Below, in pieces: positions 58,382-64,000 of a DNA stretch of 64,000 nt. Location of the stretch: the NCBI GenBank assembly GCA_045635765.1, contig JAZTWH010000011.1:4511-68510 (forward strand), in the 5' to 3' direction. Position 1 is the first letter of the stretch; each line of letters begins with the position of its first letter. The notes beneath the pieces were generated by a model. It saw nothing but the letters and a program-made list of their open reading frames with translations. It ran no database searches and was not told the DNA's origin. Position numbers and translations under genes: made by a program. The DNA is from RGIG995 sp045635765. GTDB taxonomy: Bacteria; Bacillota; Clostridia; Oscillospirales; UBA644.

Positions 58382-60454
58382 ATGAGAATTGCTTTGACTG
58401 GCAATCCCAACAGCGGGAAGACCACCATGTTCAACGCCCTGACCGGCCAAAATGAAAAGGTCGGCAACTGGGCCGGGGTCACCGTTGAAAAAAAGGAGCA
58501 TCCCATTAAAAAATCCTATTGGGCAGATTTGGGAGAAGATCTTGCGAAGGATCTTGAACGTTTTCAAAAAGGTTCCGGCGAGCCCCTCACGGCCGTGGAC
58601 CTTCCCGGGGCCTATTCCATGTCCCCCTTTACGTCGGAGGAGAGCATTACCAGTGCTTACGTGAAAAATGAAAATCCCGACGTCATCATCAACATCGTAG
58701 ACGCCACCAATCTGAGCCGCAGTTTGTTTTTCACCACGCAGCTTTTGGAATTGGGGATTCCCGTTGTGGTGGCGTTGAACAAAACCGACGTCAACAGGAA
58801 GAAGAAAACGGTCATTGACGCCGAGGTTCTTTCCGCGGAATTGGGCTGTCCCGTAATTCATACCACCTCCATCACCGCCGACGGCATGAAAGAGGTAGTG
58901 GCCGCCGCCGTTGCTCGGGCAGGGAGGGGGCAGAAGGCTCCCTATCTTCAGGGGGATGTGGACCTGGCCGATAAAAAGGCCGTGGAGCAGGCAGACCGGG
59001 AACGGTTTCGCTTCGTCAACGGGATTGTCAAATTGGTGGAAACCCGAAAGGTTCTCAGCCGCCAAAAAAATGCTCAAGACCGGGTCGACGAGATTTTGAC
59101 CAACAAATGGGTGGGGATTCCCATCTTTGCCGTGGTCATGTTTTTAGTCTTTTTTATTTCCCAAGCCACCCTGGGGATTTGGATCGCCGACTTGTTCGTC
59201 GGTTGGCTCAATCTGTTCCAGGAATGGGTCCGGGGGCTGTTTTCCAACACTCCGCAGATCCTTCAGTCTTTGCTGGTGGACGGGATGATCGGCGGTGCCA
59301 TTGCCGTTATTGGATTTTTACCCTTGGTCATGGTCATGTATTTTTTGATCGCCCTTTTGGAGGATTGCGGGTACATGGCACGAGCCACCGTCGTTCTGGA
59401 CCCCATCTTTAAAAAGGTGGGTCTTTCGGGGAAATCGGTGATTCCCTTCGTCATCGGGACGGGATGTGCCATCCCCGGGGTCATGGCTTGCCGGACCATC
59501 CGCAACGAACGGGAACGGCGGGCCACCGCCATGCTGGCTCCCTTCATGCCCTGCGGGGCCAAATTGCCCGTCATTGCCCTCTTTTCCGGGGCCTTCTTCG
59601 GGAATTCCCCCTGGGTGGGGCCGTTAATGTACTTCGCCGGAATCGTGATTATTTTTATCGGGGCTCTTTTAATCAATAAAATTACCGGGAACAGCGGCAA
59701 AAAGTCTTATTTCATCATGGAATTGCCCGAATATAAGGTTCCCTCCTTCGGGCGGGCCTGCAAGTCCATGTGCTCCCGGGGCTGGGCCTACGTGGTCAAG
59801 GCCGGAACGGTGATTCTTCTGTGCAATACCGCCGTTCAGGTCATGCAGACCTTCAACTGGTCCTTCCAAGTGGCCGAAAGGGCCGATTCTTCCATTTTGG
59901 CGTCTGTTGCGGGACCCATCGCTTACCTGCTGGTCCCCATTTGCGGGGTTTTATCCTGGCAGTTGGCCGCCGCCTCCGTCACTGGCTTGATCGCAAAAGA
60001 AAACGTGGTCGGGACCTTGGCCGTCTGCTTCGTGGGCCTGGAACATCTCATCGATACCGAAGAACTGTCTCTGCTCGAAGGCTCCGGGGAGAGCGTTGCC
60101 GGAATCCTGGCCATTACCCGGGTCGCCGCCTTGGCGTATATGATGTTTAATCTGTTTTCTCCCCCCTGCTTCGCTGCCATCGGTGCCATGAATTCGGAAA
60201 TGAAAAGTGCAAAATGGCTGTGGGGTGCCGTGGGCTTCCAGTTAGGAATCGGGTACTCCGTTGCCTATTTGGTCTATACCGTCGGCACGTTGATTACCGA
60301 TCCCTCCGCCCTGGCGATAGGGCCTGCCCTCGGCGGATTGGCTGCCTTGTTGGTCTTCGCGTTCATCCTTGTGATTCTTTCGGTCCGGGCCGACAAGCAG
60401 GTAAAAAAAGAAAAGGCCTCCCGGTCCTTGCAATCTCCCAAGACCTCCGGTTAA
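58382..60454 (+). CDS. feoB: Ferrous iron transporter FeoB
   Basis: 690 residues. The N-terminal GTPase domain has G1 GNPNSGKT (7-14), switch region NWAGVTVEKKE, G3 DLPGAYS and G4 NKTD. A helical spacer follows, then a membrane domain with the Gate motifs GCAIPGVMACRTI and PFMPCGAKLPVIALF and a second Gate region with AKENVVGTL. AGGAGGA precedes the ATG. Imports Fe(II), the form available to anaerobes. It lies between feoA and a Cys-rich partner gene. Confidence 0.96.
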   Translation: MRIALTGNPNSGKTTMFNALTGQNEKVGNWAGVTVEKKEHPIKKSYWADLGEDLAKDLERFQKGSGEPLTAVDLPGAYSMSPFTSEESITSAYVKNENPDVIINIVDATNLSRSLFFTTQLLELGIPVVVALNKTDVNRKKKTVIDAEVLSAELGCPVIHTTSITADGMKEVVAAAVARAGRGQKAPYLQGDVDLADKKAVEQADRERFRFVNGIVKLVETRKVLSRQKNAQDRVDEILTNKWVGIPIFAVVMFLVFFISQATLGIWIADLFVGWLNLFQEWVRGLFSNTPQILQSLLVDGMIGGAIAVIGFLPLVMVMYFLIALLEDCGYMARATVVLDPIFKKVGLSGKSVIPFVIGTGCAIPGVMACRTIRNERERRATAMLAPFMPCGAKLPVIALFSGAFFGNSPWVGPLMYFAGIVIIFIGALLINKITGNSGKKSYFIMELPEYKVPSFGRACKSMCSRGWAYVVKAGTVILLCNTAVQVMQTFNWSFQVAERADSSILASVAGPIAYLLVPICGVLSWQLAAASVTGLIAKENVVGTLAVCFVGLEHLIDTEELSLLEGSGESVAGILAITRVAALAYMMFNLFSPPCFAAIGAMNSEMKSAKWLWGAVGFQLGIGYSVAYLVYTVGTLITDPSALAIGPALGGLAALLVFAFILVILSVRADKQVKKEKASRSLQSPKTSG

Positions 60455-60466
60455 AGGAGGAATTGG

Positions 60467-60832
60467 ATGGAATTTGAAACCTACGCCGCCATCGCACTCA
60501 TCCTCGCCTTGGTAGGGCTCGCCGGATGGTACGTTGTCCGGCAGAAGAAGAAGGGAAGCCGTTGCATCGGATGCCCCGACGGGTGCCGATGCGATAACCC
60601 CGACGGGAGTCAATGCGGATGCTCCGACGAGAGTCGATGCGGTCACCCCGACGGGAGCCGATGCGATAACCCCGACGGGAGCCGATGCGGTCACCCCGAC
60701 GGGAGCCGATGCGGTCACCCCGACGGGAGCCGATGCGATAACCCCGACGGGAGTCAATGCGGTTCTGCCGGGGATTCCTGCTCTGGGAGCTGCTCCCGCT
60801 GCTGCGGGCGTTGTTCCGCGGAACGGATGTAA
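60467..60832 (+). CDS. FeoB-associated Cys-rich membrane protein with expanded Cys repeats
   Basis: 121 residues after AAAGGAGG, 12 bases downstream of feoB. One transmembrane segment (about 6-24) is followed by a tail with 17 cysteines. Between residues 40 and 98 an 8-residue unit is repeated in tandem: CGHPDGSR and CDNPDGSR, with small changes. The usual FeoB-associated protein (FeoC-like position, about 50-70 residues) has only a few Cys. The repeat would give a string of evenly spaced Cys, Asp and His that could bind iron or other metals at the inner mouth of FeoB. The unit length of 24 bases keeps the frame. Confidence 0.8.
   Translation: MEFETYAAIALILALVGLAGWYVVRQKKKGSRCIGCPDGCRCDNPDGSQCGCSDESRCGHPDGSRCDNPDGSRCGHPDGSRCGHPDGSRCDNPDGSQCGSAGDSCSGSCSRCCGRCSAERM
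60587..60770 (+). repeat. 24-base in-frame coding repeat
   Basis: Units of the type TGCGGTCACCCCGACGGGAG plus CCGA and TGCGATAACCCCGACGGGAG plus CCGA alternate about seven times within the Cys-rich gene. Bases are nearly identical between copies, so the expansion is recent. Confidence 0.9.
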
Positions 60833-60840
60833 AATCATAA

Positions 60841-60921
60841 AAAAAGGGAGTTGCATTTGACACCGTGGGGTCAAGCAGGTATCGTTCTGCCTGACTGGGT
60901 GCCGAAGGCAACTCCTTTTTG
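60841..60921. terminator. Bidirectional terminator with complex loop between feo operon and degV
   Basis: Outer stem GGAGTTGC (60847-60854) with GCAACTCC (60908-60915), extended by A5/T5 on the outside, gives T-runs on both strands. The 53-base loop can form two further hairpins (TTGAC/GTCAA and CAGG/CCTG). Confidence 0.75.
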
Positions 60922-60938
60922 CGTTTGCAGAGATTCTT

Positions 60939-61826
60939 TTAATCGACCCGTTCATCGCCCCAGAAGAAGAGTGCGACGGTGCCGGGCCCCGAATGGCTTC
61001 CAATGGTGGTCCCGATGTCGTAAATTTCTACGGGGCTCTTCAGGTTGGGGAATCTGGCCTCCACCAGGTCTGCCACCGCCCGGGCGTCCTCGTAGCAGGC
61101 AGAGTGACACATATAGCACTTGCCACTGTAATTCAGACGGTCGTCGGCACATTCCTCCATCCGGGCTACGATTTCGGCGATGACCTTTTTCTTTCCGATA
61201 CATTTTTTCCGGGCAATCAGGTGTCCCGTGTGGTCCACGTTGAGCAAGGGGCAGATGTTCAGAACTCCCCCCACGAAGCCAGAGGCCTTGGAAACTCGGC
61301 CTCCCTTAACGAAGAAGGTCAGGTCTGTTGCGAAAAACCAATGGTGAAGCTTTAATTTATGGTCCTCCGCCCAGACCTTCAGCTCATCCATGGTGTATCC
61401 CTCATCCCGCAGATCGGCCAATTTGTCCATGAAAAGACCGAAGCCGGAGGATGCCGCCAAAGAGTCGACGATCTCAATGCGGCGGCCGGGGAATTTTTCG
61501 AGAGCCATCTCCGCCCCGATTTTTGCGGATTGCACCGAGCCGGAAAGGCCCGAGGACAGGGATACGTGGAAGACGTCTTTCCCTTGCTCCAGGAATTTGG
61601 TAAAATACGCCAAGTATTCCGTGGCGTTGATCTGAGAGGTCTTGGTTTCGGCCCCCTGCTCCATGGCCCGGTAAAACTCGGGGAAGGACAAGGTTTGGCC
61701 CAAATCGTCGGGGTATTGTTTTCCGTCCAGGAAATAATGAAAGCAGATGTATTGGATCTTACGGTCTTCGAAGTGTTCTTTGGTCAGATCTGCCGTGGAA
61801 CAGCAACTCAAAACGTATTCGCTCAT
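60939..61826 (-). CDS. DegV-family fatty-acid-binding protein
   Basis: 295 residues from MSEYVLSCCSTADLTKEHF, after GAGGAG. The DegV pattern is visible: N-terminal Ser/Thr-rich loop, FYRAMEQGAETKTSQIN, VSLSSGLSGSVQSA, VDSLAASSG and the C-terminal IGTTIGSHSGPGTVALFFWG. DegV proteins bind fatty acids and some serve as FakB for fatty-acid kinase. No kinase gene is nearby. The frame is open 84 codons further upstream, but that part overlaps the promoter. Confidence 0.88.
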   Translation of the reverse strand: MSEYVLSCCSTADLTKEHFEDRKIQYICFHYFLDGKQYPDDLGQTLSFPEFYRAMEQGAETKTSQINATEYLAYFTKFLEQGKDVFHVSLSSGLSGSVQSAKIGAEMALEKFPGRRIEIVDSLAASSGFGLFMDKLADLRDEGYTMDELKVWAEDHKLKLHHWFFATDLTFFVKGGRVSKASGFVGGVLNICPLLNVDHTGHLIARKKCIGKKKVIAEIVARMEECADDRLNYSGKCYMCHSACYEDARAVADLVEARFPNLKSPVEIYDIGTTIGSHSGPGTVALFFWGDERVD

Positions 61827-61864
61827 AATCAGTCTCCTCAGGTTTCTTTTTTTGCATACACCAT

Positions 61865-61893
61865 ATTTTACCCCGTTTTTTTGAAAAAAGCAA
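61865..61893 (-). promoter_or_regulatory. Probable promoter of degV
   Basis: TTGCTT (61893-61888), 17 bases, TAAAAT (61870-61865) on the minus strand. Confidence 0.45.
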
Positions 61894-61976
61894 CCTACCC
61901 GTGAGGTTTTTCTTTCTACCGTTGCGTTTTGAAGGGGTAGAGTCGAAAAAAAAGAGTTCTCCCTGGAGTAGAGTCC

Positions 61977-62005
61977 TTGACAGACGCGGGTTTTTGTGAT
62001 ATAAT
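61977..62005 (+). promoter_or_regulatory. Promoter of the XRE regulator gene
   Basis: TTGACA (61977-61982), 17 bases, TATAAT (62000-62005). A leader of about 175 bases follows. Confidence 0.75.
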
Positions 62006-62130
62006 AAAGAAAAAGTTCCCATTTAATTCTGAAATTTCCGTCGTTTTTGGGGTTTATCCTTGAAAAAATGCTTTGCATTTTTTCTTCTAAAAATATTTAT
62101 TTTCTTTCGGTGGAGTCGGCAAAACCGTAG

Positions 62131-62149
62131 ATTCTACCGTCGGTAGAAT
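62131..62149 (+). promoter_or_regulatory. Inverted repeat, possible XRE operator or leader hairpin
   Basis: ATTCTACC-gtc-GGTAGAAT, a perfect 8-bp palindrome in the leader, 38 bases before the regulator start. A related TTCTACCGT occurs near 61914 between the divergent genes. Confidence 0.45.
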
Positions 62150-62186
62150 GAGATTACAGAGAATTTTCGGAGAAGGAGAAAGAAGA

Positions 62187-62774
62187 ATGGAAGATTTAAA
62201 GCCCATTGTTGCGTCGAATTTATCCGCCTTGCGGAAAAAGAAGGGCTGGACTCAGTTGGAGCTTGCGGAGCACTTGAATTATTCCGACAAGGCCGTTTCC
62301 AAGTGGGAACGGGGGGAATCCTTGCCCGATATTACCATATTAAAGCAACTCGCCGATCTGTTTGAGGTGACGGTGGATTATATGCTGGTCCGGGACCACG
62401 AGCCCGCCGTGGTTCCCATCTCGAAACGAAAACGCCGCAACCGGGCCATGATCACGGGAATTTCGGCAGTGACGGTGTGGCTCATCGCCACTATCGCGTT
62501 TTTCTCCCTGGGATTCGTGGAAGCGGTCACGTCCTGGTCCTGGCTGATTTTTTTGGGTGCCATTCCCGTGTGTTGCATTGTATTGCTGGTGTTCAGTGCC
62601 CTCTGGTGGGGGAAGCGATGGCTGTTTACCACCGTTTCGGTGTTGATCTGGTCCTTGTTGGTGTGTGCCTTCTTTACCGTGTATTGTGCCGCACATTTGA
62701 ATATTTGGCTGATTTTCGTCATCGGAATTCCGGCACAGGTCATCGTCTTTTTGTGGGCGGGAATGAAGAGTTGA
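62187..62774 (+). CDS. XRE-family DNA-binding protein with membrane domain
   Basis: 195 residues from MEDLKPIVASNLSALRKKKG, after AAGGAG. The N-terminal helix-turn-helix (about 8-62) reads WTQLELAEHLNYSDKAVSKWERGESLPD, typical of Cro/CI-type regulators. A basic linker (SKRKRRNRA) leads to about four hydrophobic segments (86-105, 111-137, 142-165, 168-190). Membrane-tied XRE proteins of this type are frequent in Clostridia; ligand and targets are unknown. Autoregulation through the leader palindrome is possible. Confidence 0.8.
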   Translation: MEDLKPIVASNLSALRKKKGWTQLELAEHLNYSDKAVSKWERGESLPDITILKQLADLFEVTVDYMLVRDHEPAVVPISKRKRRNRAMITGISAVTVWLIATIAFFSLGFVEAVTSWSWLIFLGAIPVCCIVLLVFSALWWGKRWLFTTVSVLIWSLLVCAFFTVYCAAHLNIWLIFVIGIPAQVIVFLWAGMKS

Positions 62775-62843
62775 CCGGTCCCTGAGACGGGATGTAAATT
62801 TGAAGGACGAAATGGACATAATAAAACAAAAAAGAGGTGCATT

Positions 62844-63044
62844 ATGGCTGTACGGCTCAATGAAGATCAAAAAATCGTTTCCCAAATCAAAGAAGGACTA
62901 AAGACAAAGGGGGGATATTGCCCCTGTCGGCTGGAGCGAACGGAAGAAAACAAATGTATGTGCAAGGAATTCCGGGATCAGATTGCCGACCCCGAATTTG
63001 AGGGCTACTGCCACTGCCTGTTGTATTACAAATCCAAGGATTGA
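62844..63044 (+). CDS. Ferredoxin:thioredoxin reductase-like catalytic protein
   Basis: 66 residues. Three Cys pairs, CPC (residues 26-28), CMC and CHC near residue 57, match the pattern of the FTR catalytic subunit, whose 4Fe-4S cluster and disulfide pass ferredoxin electrons to thioredoxin. It is shorter than the plant and cyanobacterial enzyme (about 100 residues), with a much reduced gap between the first two pairs. No variable subunit is encoded here. It lies 13 bases before a thioredoxin gene, which strongly suggests a functional pair. Confidence 0.78.
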   Translation: MAVRLNEDQKIVSQIKEGLKTKGGYCPCRLERTEENKCMCKEFRDQIADPEFEGYCHCLLYYKSKD

Positions 63045-63057
63045 GAGGAGATTAAAA

Positions 63058-63363
63058 ATGGTAGAAGTTATTACGAAAGAAAATTACGATGAATTGGTTG
63101 CGAAGAGCACGGCCCCCGTATTGCTGGATTTTTGGGCTGTCTGGTGCGGTCCTTGCCGCATGATGGCTCCCACGGTGGATCAGATCGCCGAAGAAAATCC
63201 GGACATCGTGGTGGGAAAGGTCAACGTGGACGAGGATCCGGAATTGGCCAGACAGTTTGGAATTGCTTCCATTCCCACCCTGGTCGCCCTCAAAAACGGT
63301 GCGGTCATCGGACAGACTGTCGGCGTTCAACCCAAAGAAAAGGTGTTGGACCTCCTTCGGTAA
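63058..63363 (+). CDS. trxA: Thioredoxin
   Basis: 101 residues with the active site WCGPC (about 28-32) in VLLDFWAVWCGPCRMMAP, KVNVDEDPELARQFGIASIPT with the cis-Pro and a C-terminal VGVQPKEKVLDLL. The ATG at 63058 has GAGGAG upstream. Co-transcribed with the FTR-like gene, so its likely reductant is ferredoxin. Confidence 0.94.
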   Translation: MVEVITKENYDELVAKSTAPVLLDFWAVWCGPCRMMAPTVDQIAEENPDIVVGKVNVDEDPELARQFGIASIPTLVALKNGAVIGQTVGVQPKEKVLDLLR

Positions 63364-63380
63364 AGTGCTCCATGAATTAA

Positions 63381-63410
63381 GGTGCCTGCCTCGGTGCAGG
63401 CACCTTTTTT
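63381..63410 (+). terminator. Terminator of the FTR-like/trxA operon
   Basis: GGTGCCTGC/GCAGGCACC (63381-63389 with 63396-63404), then TTTTTT. Confidence 0.88.
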
Positions 63411-63503
63411 AACGTGTCTCTTTCCCGGTTCCCTGTATGGAATCTTCGTTGCCGGGGAAAAGATTAAAATTTTCTTAAAATTGGTACTTTTTTGTGAAGG
63501 CCC

Positions 63504-63532
63504 TTGTCTTGAACGATTTTTTGGTTTATAAT
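63504..63532 (+). promoter_or_regulatory. Promoter of the small membrane protein gene
   Basis: TTGTCT (63504-63509), 17 bases, TATAAT (63527-63532). Confidence 0.6.
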
Positions 63533-63582
63533 GAAAAAAAGAACACTTTTACACAACAAACGGTCAAAGGAGGGCACCTTGG

Positions 63583-63879
63583 ATGAAATTTTTAGAGGCC
63601 ATGAGCAAGCTGAAAGCATTTTTTGATTTATTTAAGAGATCCCGATCCGATTCTCCCTCTGACGGGAATTCCAGCGGGAAGGGCAGAAGGACGGCGTTGA
63701 TCGTTTCTCTGGTTCTTTCGGGGATTGTCATCTTGGTGGGGGCGGCCCTCTTGATCCGAAAGCTTAAGCAACGCCGATTGGAAAAGGAAGCCAAGGAAGC
63801 GTTGGACTCGTACTATTCCACCGATTTCGACGCAGACGAATACCCCGAGGACGACGAAGAAGACAACTCCATTTCATAA
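63583..63879 (+). CDS. Small single-pass membrane protein of unknown function
   Basis: 98 residues, not recognised. A basic N-terminal segment with an amphipathic helix (1-20) and a Ser/Gly/Asp linker is followed by one transmembrane segment (about 38-59), a Lys/Arg/Glu-rich helix and a strongly acidic C-terminus with Asp, Glu and Tyr (DADEYPEDDEED). AAAGGAGG precedes the ATG. It has its own promoter and terminator. Confidence 0.7.
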   Translation: MKFLEAMSKLKAFFDLFKRSRSDSPSDGNSSGKGRRTALIVSLVLSGIVILVGAALLIRKLKQRRLEKEAKEALDSYYSTDFDADEYPEDDEEDNSIS

Positions 63880-63915
63880 AAGCCTTGATTTTTTAAGGAT
63901 TCCTGTGTGCAATAA

Positions 63916-63944
63916 GGGTGTCGGCATTGCCGACACCCTATATT
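63916..63944. terminator. Strong terminator between convergent genes
   Basis: GGGTGTCGGC-att-GCCGACACCC (63916-63925 with 63929-63938), followed by TATATTTTT on the plus strand and by TTATT on the minus strand. Confidence 0.82.
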
Positions 63945-63973
63945 TTTGATATAAAAAGAGCGAGATTTGCGGC

Positions 63974-64000
63974 TTAGTTTTTCAGGCTTTGCATGGGGGC
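63974..64000 (-). CDS. C-terminal end of an unidentified gene (cut by window edge)
   Basis: The minus-strand frame ending in TAA (63976-63974) gives the last residues APMQSLKN. It is convergent with the small membrane protein and uses the shared terminator. The product cannot be identified from eight residues. Confidence 0.3.
   Translation of the reverse strand, partial: APMQSLKN

Noticed and set aside
60242..61003. 253-codon minus-strand frame opposite the FeoB-associated gene
   Set aside because: Open because the 24-base coding repeat keeps all frames open; no ribosome site and it runs across a terminator.

Overview
This window reads as a chromosomal segment of an uncultured Clostridia-type Firmicute, probably an anaerobic gut organism. 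Evidence: near-consensus sigma-A promoters (TTGACA, 17 bp, TATAAT) throughout, GGAGG-type ribosome sites with some GTG/TTG starts, an HrcA/CIRCE-controlled groESL, the Firmicute order yybS-gdpP-rplI-dnaB followed by tilS-hpt-ftsH, an SDR-type mannonate oxidoreductase, a dockerin protein and a small alarmone synthetase. There are no rRNA genes, phage, insertion sequences or CRISPR. One tRNA (Val, GAC) is present.

Layout. 1-10 kb: asnA 5' end (minus), rlmCD, glycerophosphodiesterase, CE4 deacetylase, PHP hydrolase and a run of peptidases (M20, M18, M29). 10-11.3 kb: a cobalamin-riboswitch-controlled DUF4430 lipoprotein plus ECF S-component pair. 11.4-19.2 kb: dockerin/GLUG exported protein, surface metallophosphoesterase, relQ-like synthetase, second M20 hydrolase, HtrA. 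19.3-31.2 kb: minus-strand genes (GNAT, VanY, QueG-like; then the ftsH-hpt-tilS-dnaB-rplI-gdpP-yybS operon). 31.4-43.8 kb: groESL, CNNM exporter, DUF5684 protein, candidate small RNA, exonuclease, ABC exporter, mgtE, tRNA-Val, an interrupted PPi-type phosphofructokinase and mreB. 44-57.9 kb: a glucuronide locus with two GPH symporters and a GH2 glycosidase on minus, divergent from an AraC regulator and uxaC-uxuA-uxuB-kdgA-GltD-like oxidoreductase-kdgK on plus. 58-64 kb: feoA-feoB-Cys-rich protein, degV, XRE regulator, a ferredoxin-thioredoxin-reductase-like protein with thioredoxin, and a small membrane protein.

Function. The GH2 enzyme would release sugar (probably glucuronate) from conjugates brought in by the symporters. 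UxaC, UxuA, UxuB, KdgK and KdgA then take it to pyruvate and glyceraldehyde-3-phosphate. B12 uptake, Fe(II) uptake and Mg transport each carry their own leader or operator-like signals.

Most unusual signal. At about ten unrelated genes the last codons together with the stop codon are tandemly copied into the 3' untranslated region, usually between the stop and the terminator, with a different sequence and period at each gene (mgtE, GPH symporter, GH2, M20, M18, ftsH, pfk and others). Related unit expansions also occur inside coding regions (FeoB-associated Cys-rich protein, exonuclease linker, FtsH tail). I know of no described system that matches this stop-codon-anchored repeat pattern.
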